A stretch of 64,000 nt of DNA, from the NCBI GenBank assembly GCA_959347345.1, contig OY365738.1:1364001-1428000 (forward strand). The letters are read 5' to 3'. The notes beneath the pieces are model-generated. The model was given only the letters and a program-made list of their open reading frames with translations. It ran no database searches and was not told the DNA's origin. The translations under genes and the position numbers were made by a program. This document shows, piece by piece, positions 50,244 through 59,842 of this stretch (positions within the stretch are counted from its first letter, which is position 1; each line of letters begins with the position of its first letter). The DNA comes from an uncultured Amylibacter sp. (GTDB lineage Bacteria; Pseudomonadota; Alphaproteobacteria; Rhodobacterales; Rhodobacteraceae).

Positions 50244-51770
50244 ATGTTTGATACTCTGTCCGAACGCCTTTCCGGTGTTTTTGATAAACTGACCAAACAC
50301 GCGGTTTTATCCCAAGACGATGTTGCCGCTGCCCTGCGTGAAGTACGCATAGCCTTGCTGGAGGCGGATGTCAGCCTGCCTATCGTGCGTGATTTCATCC
50401 GCGCCGTTGGCGATAAAGCCAAAGGGCAAGCGGTCACCAAATCCGTCAGCCCCGCCCAGCAGGTCGTAAAAATAGTCCATGACGAACTGGTGCATTTCCT
50501 TGCGGGTGATGATGCCAACGCGGGGGAGTTGAAAATAGACAACCCGCCAACGCCTATTTTAATGGTTGGATTGCAGGGGTCTGGTAAAACCACAACCACG
50601 GCTAAACTGGCGAAATACCTGCTGGCACGGCATAAAAAGAAAATCCTGCTTGCCTCTTTGGATACAAACCGCCCTGCGGCTATGGAGCAGTTGGCGATTC
50701 TCGGCACACAAGTCGGGGTGGATACCCTGGCAATAGTCGCGGGGCAAACCCCCGTGGAAATCGCCAAACGCGCCAAACAACAGGCTAAACTTGGCGGTTA
50801 TGATGTTTATATTTTGGATACGGCGGGGCGGTTGCATATAGATTCTGCCCTGATGGACGAAGTCCAAGCCGTCCGCGATATAGCGAACCCGCGTGAGACT
50901 CTGCTGGTTGTGGATGGATTGACTGGGCAGGACGCGGTTAATGTCGCCAAAGAATTTGATGAACGGCTGGATATCTCTGGCGTTATTCTAACGCGGATGG
51001 ATGGCGATGGGCGCGGTGGCGCGGCGTTATCCATGCGGGCGGTGACGGGCTGTGCGATTAAATTTGTCGGGCTTGGGGAAAAGCTGGACGCGCTGGAAAC
51101 CTTTATGCCAGAGCGGATAGCAGGGCGGATTTTAGGCATGGGCGATATCGTGTCCTTGGTGGAAAAGGCGCAAGAAACGATAGAGGTTGAACAGGCCAAA
51201 CGTATGGAAAAACGTTTCAAAAAGGGCTTGTTTAACATGAACGATATGAAAATGCAGTTAGAGCAAATGATTAACATGGGCGGGCTTGGCGGAGTCATGG
51301 GTATGATGGGCGGGATGAAGAAAATCTCGCAACAAATTGAAAAACAAGGGATTAACGACCAAACCCTAAAGCATCAAATCGCCTTGATTCAATCAATGAC
51401 AAAGGCCGAACGTGCCAATCCCAAAATCATGCAGGCCAGCCGTAAGAAACGCGTGGCAAAGGGCGCGGGGCTAAGCGTGCCACAGCTAAACCAGTTGTTA
51501 AAAATGCAACGGCAAATGGGCGATATGATGAAAAAGCTGGGCAAAGGCGGGATGATGAAACAAGCGATGAGCATGATGATGGGTAAGGGTGGCAATCCTA
51601 TGGGTGCGGGTGCGCCCGATGCGGGGGCCTTGGCAGAGGCTAGCAAACACATGCAACGGATAGATGAGATGCCCGATAGCTTGCCCAATAATTTACCCAG
51701 TGGTTTATCTGGATTTGGTGGCGGGGTGCAATTACCCCCAGGCTTGTCTGGTTTTGGTAAGAAACGATGA
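50244..51770 (+). CDS. ffh: Signal recognition particle protein Ffh
   Basis: SRP54-type GTPase of 508 residues that targets nascent membrane proteins. G-domain motifs: GLQGSGKTTTTAKLAKYL (P loop, near 107), DTNRPAAMEQL, DTAGRLHIDSALMDE, LTRMDGDGRGGAALS and GLGEKLDALETF. The methionine-rich M domain runs from about residue 325, with a Gly/Met-rich end (MMGKGGNPMGAG, then GGGVQLPPGLSGF). It follows AAGAAAGGCACTAAG. The 4.5S RNA gene is not seen in the window. Confidence 0.97.
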   Translation: MFDTLSERLSGVFDKLTKHAVLSQDDVAAALREVRIALLEADVSLPIVRDFIRAVGDKAKGQAVTKSVSPAQQVVKIVHDELVHFLAGDDANAGELKIDNPPTPILMVGLQGSGKTTTTAKLAKYLLARHKKKILLASLDTNRPAAMEQLAILGTQVGVDTLAIVAGQTPVEIAKRAKQQAKLGGYDVYILDTAGRLHIDSALMDEVQAVRDIANPRETLLVVDGLTGQDAVNVAKEFDERLDISGVILTRMDGDGRGGAALSMRAVTGCAIKFVGLGEKLDALETFMPERIAGRILGMGDIVSLVEKAQETIEVEQAKRMEKRFKKGLFNMNDMKMQLEQMINMGGLGGVMGMMGGMKKISQQIEKQGINDQTLKHQIALIQSMTKAERANPKIMQASRKKRVAKGAGLSVPQLNQLLKMQRQMGDMMKKLGKGGMMKQAMSMMMGKGGNPMGAGAPDAGALAEASKHMQRIDEMPDSLPNNLPSGLSGFGGGVQLPPGLSGFGKKR

Positions 51771-52294
51771 ATACCATGACGCACTCTTTTGACACTCTAA
51801 CCTTACAAACCGAACGGCTGGTTTTACGCCCACCTGTTGGCGCGGATTACACTGCCTATGCTGCCTCATCCGTGCGTGATCGCCCGCCAAGGGGGCTGTC
51901 ACCAAACCACGGATTCCGCGATTTTGCCACGAATCTGGGACATTGGCAAATCCGTGGTTATGGTCTGTGGGCGATTTGCGAGCGGGGATGCGATACGGCT
52001 ATTGGCTTGGCTGGTCCGTTTTACATGCCAGCTTGGGATGAACGCGAAATCGGTTGGCATGTTTTTGAGGGGTTTGAGGGCAAATCAATCGCCTATGAAG
52101 CCGTGCAGGCAGTGCGTTTGGATACCTATCAACGGCTCGGCTGGGATGGTGCGGTCAGCTATATCGCGCCCGAAAACACTCGTTCCATTAAACTGGCAGA
52201 ACGGCTCGGCGCGTTCCATGATAAAAAGACAACCGCCAGCCACGACCCCGATTGTCTGGTTTATCGCCACCCAACCCTAAAGGAGCTCTCATGA
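51767..52294 (+). CDS. GNAT-family N-acetyltransferase (RimJ/RimL-like)
   Basis: A 175-residue acetyltransferase of the ribosomal-protein/small-substrate GNAT branch. TLQTERLVLRPPVGADYTAY is the N-terminal signature, EIGWHVFEGFEGKSIAYEA is the acetyl-CoA loop region, and YIAPENTRSIKLAERLGA is the conserved C-terminal part. The start overlaps the ffh stop (ATGA); the end overlaps the chorismate mutase start. Substrate unknown. Confidence 0.88.
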   Translation: MNTMTHSFDTLTLQTERLVLRPPVGADYTAYAASSVRDRPPRGLSPNHGFRDFATNLGHWQIRGYGLWAICERGCDTAIGLAGPFYMPAWDEREIGWHVFEGFEGKSIAYEAVQAVRLDTYQRLGWDGAVSYIAPENTRSIKLAERLGAFHDKKTTASHDPDCLVYRHPTLKELS

Positions 52295-52599
52295 CCCCTA
52301 AAAAAGACCCTATTCCCCAAATCAAACAGCACCGCGATATTATTGATCGCCTTGATGCTGTGCTGATTTACACCCTTGCAGAGCGGTTTAATCAAACCGC
52401 CGCCGTTGGCAAGATCAAGGGTGATTACGATTTACCAACCTCGTCGCTTGATCGCGAGGCTGAACAGATGGTACGTTTTGAGCGCATAGCGCTTGAGGCG
52501 GGCTTAGACCCCGACTTCGCTAAGAAATTTCTTAATTTCATGATTGGCGAAGTCATTAAAAAACATGAACTGTATAAAAACAAAGCCAACAAGGAGTAA
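52291..52599 (+). CDS. Chorismate mutase (AroQ type)
   Basis: A 102-residue all-helical enzyme that turns chorismate to prephenate for Phe/Tyr. The ATG at 52291 follows AAAGGAGCTCTC. IDRLDAVLIYTLAERFNQTAAVGKIK (with the Arg, Lys catalytic pair) and DREAEQMVRFERIALEAGLDPDF are typical. Its place between ffh and rpsP is common in alphaproteobacteria. Confidence 0.9.
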   Translation: MTPKKDPIPQIKQHRDIIDRLDAVLIYTLAERFNQTAAVGKIKGDYDLPTSSLDREAEQMVRFERIALEAGLDPDFAKKFLNFMIGEVIKKHELYKNKANKE

Positions 52600-52605
52600 A
52601 TATCA

Positions 52606-53307
52606 ATGGCAATGAAAATCAGACTGGCCCGCGGTGGGTCCAAAAAACGTCCGTTTTATCGCGTCGTCGCAGCAGACAGCAGGATGCCGCGCGATGGGCG
52701 TTATATCGAAAAGCTGGGGACATATAACCCGCTTTTACCCAAAGATGATGAGGCTCGGATAAATCTGGATATTGAGCGTATCAAGCATTGGTTGTCCGTC
52801 GGTGCTATACCGACAGACAGGGTGCGGCGGTTTTTGGAAACAGCCGAGGTTATGGAAAAAACCGTGCGCAATAATCCGAAAAAAGCCTTGATTGGCAAAA
52901 AGGCAGAAGCGCGGATAGCGGAAAAAGCCGAAGCTGAGAAGGTGGCAAAGGAAGAGGCCGCAAAGCCGAAGCCCGCGCCAGAGCCAGTGGTTGAAGAGCC
53001 AGTAGCCGAACCAGTGGTTGAAGAACCAGTGGCAGAAGCACCAGCAGAGGCACCCGCCGAAGCACCAGCAGAGGCAGAGGCACCCGCCGAAACCCCTGCC
53101 GAAGCTGAAGCACCTGCTGAAGAAGCCAAAGCAGAGGAAACTCCCGCCGAAGCCGAAGCACCAGCCGAAGAAGCCAAAGCAGAGGAAACCCCTGCCGAAG
53201 CCGAAGCACCTGCCGAAGAAGCCAAAGCAGAGGAAACCCCTGCCGAAGCCGAAGCACCTGCTGAAACTCCAAAAGAGGAAGCCCCAAAAGAAGAGGTGAA
53301 ATCATAA
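52606..53307 (+). CDS. rpsP: 30S ribosomal protein S16 with long acidic repeat tail
   Basis: The first 80 or so residues are normal S16: [57 protein letters not shown]16 is usually 80-120 residues, yet this reading frame has 233. From about residue 120 the tail is Ala/Glu/Pro-rich, starting with [11 protein letters not shown] units and then a 16-residue unit ([16 protein letters not shown]) repeated about three times, encoded by near-perfect 48-base tandem DNA. The tail is strongly acidic and probably disordered and exposed on the ribosome. Confidence 0.95.
   Translation: MAMKIRLARGGSKKRPFYRVVAADSRMPRDGRYIEKLGTYNPLLPKDDEARINLDIERIKHWLSVGAIPTDRVRRFLETAEVMEKTVRNNPKKALIGKKAEARIAEKAEAEKVAKEEAAKPKPAPEPVVEEPVAEPVVEEPVAEAPAEAPAEAPAEAEAPAETPAEAEAPAEEAKAEETPAEAEAPAEEAKAEETPAEAEAPAEEAKAEETPAEAEAPAETPKEEAPKEEVKS
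53100..53265 (+). repeat. 48-base tandem repeat within rpsP
   Basis: About three consecutive copies of a 48-base unit encoding [16 protein letters not shown], differing at a few third positions (GCACCTGCTGAAGAA, GCACCAGCCGAAGAA). Unit number is likely to vary among strains by slippage or recombination. Confidence 0.85.
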
Positions 53308-53314
53308 CCATGCG

Positions 53315-53830
53315 ATGGACTCGGTGACTTCCCCCGTTTGCCTTGGCGTCATTCTTGGCGCGTTTGGCGTGCATGGCGAAGTGCGCGTGAAGAGCTTTTG
53401 CCAGATTCCCGAAAATATCACCGCCTATGGCGATGTGTTTTCGGAGTCGGGGCAAAAATTCCACCTGCACAGCGTCCGCACGATAAAGGATGGGATTGCC
53501 GTGCGTATAGACGGTGTGCAATCACGCGAAGACGCGATTGCCCTTAAAAACACGCAACTTTTCGCGAATCGAGGCGACCTGCCAGACCTTAAAGCGGATG
53601 ATTTTTATCATTCCGATTTGATTGGTCTGGCGGTTGTTGGGCAAGATAACACGGCTTTGGGTCATATCATAGCCGTCCATAACTATGGCGCGGGCGATAT
53701 TTTGGAGGTTCAACCCCAAACCGCGACAAAAGAAAATAGCGTTTTGTTGCCGTTTAGCCACGCGGTTGTGCTGGTCGTTGATATCGCCAAAGGGCAGATT
53801 GTTATTGATACACCAGATGGGCTTTTTTAG
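53315..53830 (+). CDS. rimM: Ribosome maturation factor RimM
   Basis: A 171-residue 30S assembly factor that binds S19 and, often, S16-linked regions. CLGVILGAFGVHGEVRVKSF is the RimM barrel start, VQSREDAIALKNTQLFANR ends the first domain, and DFYHSDLIGLAVV opens the PRC-barrel. GDILEVQ and LLPFSHAVVLVVDI are standard. It lies between rpsP and trmD, as in most bacteria. Confidence 0.95.
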   Translation: MDSVTSPVCLGVILGAFGVHGEVRVKSFCQIPENITAYGDVFSESGQKFHLHSVRTIKDGIAVRIDGVQSREDAIALKNTQLFANRGDLPDLKADDFYHSDLIGLAVVGQDNTALGHIIAVHNYGAGDILEVQPQTATKENSVLLPFSHAVVLVVDIAKGQIVIDTPDGLF

Positions 53831-53861
53831 GCTTTTTAGGCTTTTTTAGGATTGTAGGAAA

Positions 53862-54632
53862 ATGGAAACGCAAAATACTCCACACGAATCACCACAAGAC
53901 TCCCCCCCATGGACAGCACGGGTTATCACCCTGTTTCCAGAGGCTTTTCCCGGTGCGTTGGATTTATCGCTCAGCGGTAAAGCCCTTAAAAACAACCTAT
54001 GGCGATTGGAAACCATCGCCTTGCGCGATTACGGTATCGGCAAACACCGCGATGTTGACGCACCCCCTGCTGGCGGTGGCGCGGGGCTGGTGATGCGCGC
54101 CGATGTTTTGGGCCCCGCCCTAGACCACGCCGCGATAAACACCCCAAACGACCGCGCCAAATGGCCGATTGTTTATCTATCCCCACGCGGTGCGCGTTTC
54201 ACCCAAACGGATGCCCAGCGATTCAGCCAAACCGAGGGTATCACGCTTTTATGCGGCCGATTCGAAGGAATTGATGAAAGAATCATCCAAGAATATGCGA
54301 TTGAAGAGGTTTCTATCGGAGATTTTATCCTTTTTGGCGGAGAAATAGCCGCTCAGGTCTTGATTGATGCGACGATAAGGCTTATACCGCGCATTATTGG
54401 AAATGAAGAATCGATAAAAGAGGAGTCGTTTTCCTCTGGACTTTTGGAATATCCTCACTATACAAGACCTTTTGATTGGAAGGGTCGCGAAATACCGGAG
54501 GTTTTGCTTTCAGGTCATCACGGGCGGGTTCGTCAGTGGCGGGATGAGCAAGCCAAAACCTTGACACACCGCAGGCGGCCAGATCTTTGGCAGCTGTACC
54601 AAATGAATAAAAACAAAGCCCCTGATGAATAG
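53862..54632 (+). CDS. trmD: tRNA (guanine(37)-N1)-methyltransferase
   Basis: SPOUT enzyme of 256 residues that methylates G37 and prevents frameshifting. An extra 17-residue N-terminus precedes [57 protein letters not shown] and [19 protein letters not shown] form the knotted AdoMet site; [25 protein letters not shown] is cut short here but continues as usual. It follows GGATTGTAGGAAA. Confidence 0.96.
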   Translation: METQNTPHESPQDSPPWTARVITLFPEAFPGALDLSLSGKALKNNLWRLETIALRDYGIGKHRDVDAPPAGGGAGLVMRADVLGPALDHAAINTPNDRAKWPIVYLSPRGARFTQTDAQRFSQTEGITLLCGRFEGIDERIIQEYAIEEVSIGDFILFGGEIAAQVLIDATIRLIPRIIGNEESIKEESFSSGLLEYPHYTRPFDWKGREIPEVLLSGHHGRVRQWRDEQAKTLTHRRRPDLWQLYQMNKNKAPDE

Positions 54633-54648
54633 GGCAAAGGAAAAAACG

Positions 54649-55029
54649 ATGAATATGATAGAACAGCTTAACGCTGAACACCTAACCGAACTGGGACATG
54701 CTATCCCCGATTTCAAATCGGGCGATACGATTCGCATCGGCTATAAGGTTATTGAGGGGACGCGCAGTCGTGTGCAGAACTATGAAGGCGTGTGTATCGC
54801 GCGGCAAGGCGGGGGGTCTGTCAAAGCCTCTTTCACCGTGCGTAAGATTTCGTTTGGCGAGGGTGTGGAACGGGTTTTCCCCCTGCACTCCACCAGTATT
54901 GATTCGATTACCGTTCTGCGCCGTGGGCGTGTAAGACGGGCGAAATTGTATTATCTGCGCGAACGGCGTGGTAAATCAGCGCGGATTGCAGAGCAAACGA
55001 ACTACCGCGCTCCAAAAGACAAAGGATAA
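54649..55029 (+). CDS. rplS: 50S ribosomal protein L19
   Basis: A 126-residue protein at the 30S-50S interface. The ATG at 54649 follows GGCAAAGGAAAAAACG; an in-frame start at 54625 overlaps trm[52 protein letters not shown] and [18 protein letters not shown] are typical. Normal length. Confidence 0.97.
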   Translation: MNMIEQLNAEHLTELGHAIPDFKSGDTIRIGYKVIEGTRSRVQNYEGVCIARQGGGSVKASFTVRKISFGEGVERVFPLHSTSIDSITVLRRGRVRRAKLYYLRERRGKSARIAEQTNYRAPKDKG

Positions 55030-55034
55030 AAGAA

Positions 55035-55256
55035 ATGAAAAAAGAGATTCACCCAGATTATCACACGATTACCGTTAAAATGATTGACGGGACGACTTAT
55101 CAAACGCGTTCTACCTATGGGGCAGAGGGCGATACTTTGACCTTGGATGTTGATCCAACCGTGCATCCAGCGTGGACTGGTGGGAAGCAGCATTTGCTGG
55201 ATTCCGATGGACGGGTTTCCAAGTTTAAGAAGAAGTACGAAGGCTTGGGGTTTTAG
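55035..55256 (+). CDS. rpmE: 50S ribosomal protein L31, zinc-free type
   Basis: A 73-residue L31. [16 protein letters not shown] is the family start and the [16 protein letters not shown] end is typical. The four zinc-binding Cys of the C+ form are absent, so this is the C- (zinc-free) form, which does not depend on zinc supply. Last gene of the operon, followed by a terminator at 55322. Confidence 0.94.
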   Translation: MKKEIHPDYHTITVKMIDGTTYQTRSTYGAEGDTLTLDVDPTVHPAWTGGKQHLLDSDGRVSKFKKKYEGLGF

Positions 55257-55265
55257 GTTAATTTC

Positions 55266-55293
55266 TAACGATTAGCGATTAACGATTAACGAT
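55266..55293 (+). repeat. Heptamer tandem array, unit TAACGAT
   Basis: Units TAACGAT, TAGCGAT, TAACGAT, TAACGAT, ten bases after the rpmE stop. Same unit as the array at 2184-2218. Confidence 0.95.
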
Positions 55294-55321
55294 GAATGAA
55301 TTATTAATTGTGAGTGATTAT

Positions 55322-55353
55322 AGCAAGCAGCCGTAAGGTTGCTTGCTTTTTTT
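55322..55353 (+). terminator. Intrinsic terminator of the rpsP-rpmE operon
   Basis: Arms 55322-55332 and 55337-55347 (AGCAAGCAGCC / GGTTGCTTGCT) pair over 11 bp with one G-T, loop GTAA, followed by a run of T. Confidence 0.9.
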
Positions 55354-55370
55354 ATGGCAGGTTTTTATGA

Positions 55371-55566
55371 GTGATGCCCTTCGGGTCTTCGTCATCGCTT
55401 ACGCGAATGCCGACCAGATCCAAGCGATGGCGTGGTCTTTTGCGCGTAGTCTCTTACGCTCATAAGGGCAGTTGAACCTGCCCGACAAATAGGAGATTCG
55501 AGCGTAAGCAGACGTGGCGCAAAAGCCCTTGGGTTTCAAGACTATAGATTCTCTATAAATTTACTA
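55371..55566 (+). repeat. Dispersed palindromic modules B and D
   Basis: 55371-55430 matches 31692-31745 (GATGCCC or CTGCCCT, GGGTCTTCGTCAT, a short hairpin, ATGCCGACCAG, TCAAG/TCCAAG). The hairpin stem differs between the copies (CATTTC-TTC-GAAATG there, CGC-TTAC-GCG here). 55471-55532 is near-identical to 4316-4378. 55551-55566 (CTATAAATTTACTAT) matches the minus strand of 31800-31815. Non-coding. Confidence 0.8.
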
Positions 55567-55627
55567 TCTGGAATAACAAGACGAGAGAGTGGATTATTTG
55601 CAAAGAATACTTGGGAATTGGTGATGG

Positions 55628-55800
55628 GTGATTTCTAAATTTATTTAGACACTATACAAGACGCTGAGCCAAACCCCAGCCAAAAAATAGCCCGTCCAGC
55701 TCTCCGCAGGAGGGGTGGGCGGGCGGGCGGCATTTCGAAGTGGCTTGCCACAAAGAAATGGCGCAACAAAAAACCTCTACCCTTAACTTCCAATACCTAA
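55628..55800 (+). repeat. Dispersed palindromic composite repeat, copy R3
   Basis: Same modules as R1 and R2. The GC hairpin arms are CCCGTCCA / TGGGCGGG with a T-G pair and a CTCC-GCA-GGAG core. Next comes an extra nested hairpin: CATTTC-GAA-GTGGC-TT-GCCAC-AAA-GAAATG near 55731-55756. It ends in AAAAAACCTCT and CTTAACTTCCAAT, which are shared with R1 on the opposite strand. Nothing coding is seen. Confidence 0.8.
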
Positions 55801-55812
55801 CCCCTAATCCAA

Positions 55813-55868
55813 AATAACCAATAACTCACCATTCATAATTCACAATTCATAATTCATAATTCACCATT
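55813..55868 (-). repeat. Heptamer tandem array, units CATAATT / CACCATT
   Basis: Eight 7-base units in register: AATAACC, AATAACT, CACCATT, CATAATT, CACAATT, CATAATT, CATAATT, CACCATT. CACCATT is the reverse complement of the array unit at 42811-42838. It ends 2 bases before the gcdH stop. Confidence 0.95.
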
Positions 55869-55869
55869 A

Positions 55870-57093
55870 TCAAAAAAACGCCTGCAACCCCGTTTGTCCG
55901 CGCCCTAATATCAAAGCATGCACATCGTGCGTGCCTTCATAGGTATTCACCGCCTCTAAATTCATCGCATGCGTAATCACGCGGTATTCATCGGACACGC
56001 CATTGCCACCGTGCATATCACGTGCCACGCGAGCTATGTCCAAGGCTTTGCCACAATTATTGCGTTTCATCAAACTGATAGCCTCCGCCGAGGCAACCCC
56101 CCCATCAAACATCCGCCCCAACCGTAACGCCCCCTGCAAACCCAGCGCGATTTCCGTCTGCATATCCGCCAGTTTTTTCTGCACCAATTGATTCGCCGCC
56201 AGCGGGCGACCGAATTGCGAGCGATTCATCGTATAATCACGCGCCGCCAGCCAGCACGATTCGGCCGCCCCCATCGCGCCCCAAACGATGCCAAACCTCG
56301 CCCGATTTAAACAGCCGAAAGGCCCTGCCAACCCCGACACTTCGGGCAATATATTATCCGCAGGGACAACCACATCGTCCATCTGTATCATCCCCGTTTC
56401 AGAGGCGCGTAAAGAAAATTTCCCCTCTATCCGTGGGGTTTTTAACCCCTTCATCCCGCGTTCCAAAATAAAGCCTTTTATCGCGCCGTCATGCGCGTCC
56501 GACTTTGCCCAAATGATGAAAACATCGGCGATTGGAGCGTTGGTAATCCAGGATTTCGCGCCAGAAATACGGTAATCCCCGCCAGAATTTTTACTATCAC
56601 ACCGCGCCCGCGTTATCAGAGAGCCAGGGTCGCTGCCATGGTCAGGTTCGGTCAGCCCAAAACACCCGACCAAATCACCACTTGCCAAATCGGGCAGGTA
56701 TCTCAAACGTTGCGCTTCCGTCCCATAGGCGAAAATCGGATGCATAACCAACGCCGATTGCACGGACATGGCGGAACGATAGCCACTATCCACACGTTCA
56801 ATCTCCCGCGCTATTAATCCATAAGAAACATAATTCGCCTCTGCCCCGCCATACTCGGACGGCAGGGTTGCACCCAAAAATCCCAAGGCACCCATTTCAC
56901 GCAAGATTTCGCGGTCAAACACTTCGCCGCGATTCGCGGCAATCACACGCGGGGTTAATTTATCACGACCATAGGCCGCGGCACTATCGCGAATTAATCG
57001 CTCTTCCCCCGATAGCTGGTCTTCCAATAAAAACGGGTCTTGCCAGTTTAACGCGGCGGGTTTAGCGCGGGCTGATTCAGGACTAACACCCAT
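55870..57093 (-). CDS. gcdH: Glutaryl-CoA dehydrogenase (acyl-CoA dehydrogenase family)
   Basis: FAD enzyme of 407 residues that oxidises and decarboxylates glutaryl-CoA to crotonyl-CoA in lysine and tryptophan breakdown. [17 protein letters not shown] and [16 protein letters not shown] are FAD-site segments; the catalytic Glu is in [19 protein letters not shown] near the end; [18 protein letters not shown] is specific to the glutaryl-CoA branch. The start ATG at 57093 overlaps the acs stop; a GTG at 57096 is also possible. Confidence 0.93.
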   Translation of the reverse strand: MGVSPESARAKPAALNWQDPFLLEDQLSGEERLIRDSAAAYGRDKLTPRVIAANRGEVFDREILREMGALGFLGATLPSEYGGAEANYVSYGLIAREIERVDSGYRSAMSVQSALVMHPIFAYGTEAQRLRYLPDLASGDLVGCFGLTEPDHGSDPGSLITRARCDSKNSGGDYRISGAKSWITNAPIADVFIIWAKSDAHDGAIKGFILERGMKGLKTPRIEGKFSLRASETGMIQMDDVVVPADNILPEVSGLAGPFGCLNRARFGIVWGAMGAAESCWLAARDYTMNRSQFGRPLAANQLVQKKLADMQTEIALGLQGALRLGRMFDGGVASAEAISLMKRNNCGKALDIARVARDMHGGNGVSDEYRVITHAMNLEAVNTYEGTHDVHALILGRGQTGLQAFF

Positions 57094-59042
57094 CACCGAT
57101 TCATCCTATTGGCAATCAAATCCTTAACCACCTCAGGCTCTGCCAGCGTAGAAATATCGCCCAAACTATCATACTCATTCGTTGCAACCTTACGCAATAT
57201 CCGCCGCATAATCTTGCCCGAACGAGTCTTCGGCAAACCCGGGGCAAATTGGATTAAATCAGGCGTAGCAATCGGGCCAATCTGCCCGCGCACCCATCCG
57301 CGTAATTCCGCGTTCAAATCATCGCTGGGGGCAATTCCCGCGTTCAAAGTAACATAGCAATAAATCCCCTGCCCCTTAATATCGTGGGGATAGCCGACTA
57401 CCGCAGCCTCTGCCACGCAAGCATGCGCGACCAGCGCAGATTCAATCTCTGCCGTTCCCATGCGATGCCCCGATACATTTAACACATCATCCACACGCCC
57501 AGTTATCCAGTAATAGCCGTCTTTATCACGGCGACACCCATCCTCGGTAAAATAATAGCCCTTATAGGCGGCAAAATAAGTCTCCACAAACCTCTTATGG
57601 TCGCCATAAACCGTGCGCATCTGCGCAGGCCAGCTGTCTTTTATAGCCAAAACCCCCTCTGCCTCCGCCTCCATAATCGGCTGTCCTGTGGTGGGGTTTA
57701 ACACCACGGGCTGGATGCCAAAGAAAGGCGTAGTCGCCGAGCCCGCCTTGGTTGGCGTAGCACCGGGCAGGGGCGTGAGCATATGCCCGCCCGTTTCCGT
57801 CTGCCACCAAGTATCAACAATCGGGATAATCCCCTTGCCGACAACTTTATTATACCAATTCCAAGCCTCTGGATTTATCGGCTCGCCCACCGTTCCCAAA
57901 ACCCGCAAAGACGACAAATCGCAAGCCGTCACGGGCGCATCGCCCAGCCCCATTAACGCACGAATCGCGGTTGGGGCGGTGTAAAACTGATTGACTCTGT
58001 GCTTTTCACACACCCGCCAAAACCGCGAGGCATCGGGGTAGGTTGGTGTGCCTTCAAACATCAGGGTTGTTGCACCATTGGCAAGCGGACCATAGACGAT
58101 ATAGCTATGCCCCGTAATCCAGCCAACATCGGCGGTGCACCAATAAACATCCCCATCATGGTAATCAAAGGTGTAATAATGGGTCATCGCGGTATAAACC
58201 AAATAACCGCCCGTGCTATGGACGACACCCTTTGGTTTGCCCGTAGAGCCCGAAGTATAAAGGATAAACAACGGGTCTTCCGCATTCATCGGTTCAACAG
58301 GGCAATCGGTGCTGGCATTTTTCACCATAGTATCATAGTCATAATCGCGCCCGTCTTTATTTTCACCCGCACCCGTGCGGGCAACAACCAGTGTGGGAAT
58401 ATCACCGCAAATCTTTAACGCCGCGTCAACGTTTTTCTTTAACGGCACGTTTTTACCACCACGCGGTCCTTCATCGGCGGTTATCAGCAGGCTGGCCGTG
58501 CAATCGGTAATACGGCTTGCCAGAGCATCGGGGGAAAACCCGCCAAAGACGATGGAATGAATCGCGCCAATCCGCGCACAAGCCAGCATAGCATAGGCGG
58601 CTTGGGGTATCATCGGCATGTATAAAACCACGCGGTCGCCCTTACCCACGCCCAAGGATTTATAGACATTCGCCAAACGGCAGACTTGCTCGTGCAATTC
58701 TCTGTAGGTTATGTGTTGGCTTATATTTGGGTCATCCCCCTCCCATATAATAGCCGTCTGGTCGCCCCGCGTGGGCAGGTGGCGATCAACGCAATTCGCA
58801 CAGACGTTTAGGATACCGTCTTCAAACCATTTTATCGACACATCGGGGTAGGCAAAACTGGTGTTCTTAACGATGGTATAGGGTTTTATCCAATCGAGCC
58901 GTTTGCCCTGTTCGCCCCAAAACTTGGCAGGGTCTTTTATCGAATCGGCGTACATTTGGGCGTAGCCCTCTGCCGTGATATGGGCGTGTTTTATTGTGGA
59001 CTCGGAGGGCGGGTGGATTTTATTTATCGGTTCATCGGTCAT
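57093..59042 (-). CDS. acs: Acetyl-CoA synthetase
   Basis: AMP-forming ligase of 649 residues that makes acetyl-CoA from acetate. [20 protein letters not shown] is the AMP-binding P loop (near 261-280), [35 protein letters not shown] and [20 protein letters not shown] follow, and the C-terminal acetylation lysine is in [15 protein letters not shown]. It is coupled to gcdH by a 1-base overlap of stop and start. Confidence 0.97.
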   Translation of the reverse strand: MTDEPINKIHPPSESTIKHAHITAEGYAQMYADSIKDPAKFWGEQGKRLDWIKPYTIVKNTSFAYPDVSIKWFEDGILNVCANCVDRHLPTRGDQTAIIWEGDDPNISQHITYRELHEQVCRLANVYKSLGVGKGDRVVLYMPMIPQAAYAMLACARIGAIHSIVFGGFSPDALASRITDCTASLLITADEGPRGGKNVPLKKNVDAALKICGDIPTLVVARTGAGENKDGRDYDYDTMVKNASTDCPVEPMNAEDPLFILYTSGSTGKPKGVVHSTGGYLVYTAMTHYYTFDYHDGDVYWCTADVGWITGHSYIVYGPLANGATTLMFEGTPTYPDASRFWRVCEKHRVNQFYTAPTAIRALMGLGDAPVTACDLSSLRVLGTVGEPINPEAWNWYNKVVGKGIIPIVDTWWQTETGGHMLTPLPGATPTKAGSATTPFFGIQPVVLNPTTGQPIMEAEAEGVLAIKDSWPAQMRTVYGDHKRFVETYFAAYKGYYFTEDGCRRDKDGYYWITGRVDDVLNVSGHRMGTAEIESALVAHACVAEAAVVGYPHDIKGQGIYCYVTLNAGIAPSDDLNAELRGWVRGQIGPIATPDLIQFAPGLPKTRSGKIMRRILRKVATNEYDSLGDISTLAEPEVVKDLIANRMNR

Positions 59043-59077
59043 TATTTTACCTTTTTCATTGGATGTTAAATCGGGTG

Positions 59078-59842
59078 TTATATCGCCAAGTATTCATGGC
59101 GCAGTTCTACATTATCCAGCACTTCCTTTGCCGTGCCGTCAAAAACAACCTGCCCCGTGTCCAAAATCACGGCACGGTCGGCCAGCCCAAGAGCAGCAAC
59201 CGCGTTTTGCTCCACTATAATAGTGGTAATCCCCTGTTCGCGAATCAAATGCAGGGTTTTTTCAATCTCTTGCACAATCACGGGCGCGAGTCCCTCATAA
59301 GGTTCATCCAGCAACAGCAATTTAATATCCCGAGCCAAAGCCCGCCCAATCGCCAGCATTTGCTGTTCGCCCCCTGAAAGCGTCGTGCCTTCCTGACGGC
59401 GGCGTTCGCCCAAACGGGGGAACAATTCATAAATCCGCTCGAGCGACCAACCGATGGGCGGTTTAATCTGCGCTAGCATAATGTTTTCTTCCACGGATAG
59501 CCCTTGGATAATCCGCCTATCCTCTGGCACCAGCGAAACCCCCGACTGCGCCGCTTGCCACGATTCAACCAGATGCAGGGGTTCGTTATTCAACCAAACC
59601 TCGCCCCGATGCAGGGCTGGATTATCCATCCGTGCAATCGCCCGCAAGGTGGAAGTCTTACCCGCGCCGTTACGCCCCAGCAGAGCCAAAATCTCCCCCT
59701 CATCCAGATTCAAAGAGACGCCTTGCACGATATAACTCTCACCATAATAGGCATGCAAATCGTGGGCAGAAAAATAAACGGAGGGGATGGGGTTTTCGGT
59801 ATTCATCTTTGTATTCATCTCTTTATTCATCTTGGTATTCAT
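59078..59842 (-). CDS. livF: Branched-chain amino-acid ABC transporter ATPase
   Basis: A 254-residue ATPase. Walker A is [13 protein letters not shown] (near 53-65), signature [16 protein letters not shown], Walker [14 protein letters not shown]. The N-terminus is odd: [17 protein letters not shown], four near-copies of a 12-base unit (ATGAATACCAAG), each with an in-frame ATG. The true start could be any of them; the family core starts near [13 protein letters not shown]. The first ATG overlaps the livG stop. Confidence 0.93.
   Translation of the reverse strand: MNTKMNKEMNTKMNTENPIPSVYFSAHDLHAYYGESYIVQGVSLNLDEGEILALLGRNGAGKTSTLRAIARMDNPALHRGEVWLNNEPLHLVESWQAAQSGVSLVPEDRRIIQGLSVEENIMLAQIKPPIGWSLERIYELFPRLGERRRQEGTTLSGGEQQMLAIGRALARDIKLLLLDEPYEGLAPVIVQEIEKTLHLIREQGITTIIVEQNAVAALGLADRAVILDTGQVVFDGTAKEVLDNVELRHEYLAI

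Noticed and set aside
52701..53225. Minus-strand frame rich in Ala, Ser and Gly opposite rpsP
   Set aside because: It is the mirror of the repetitive S16 tail; no start signal and no plausible function.
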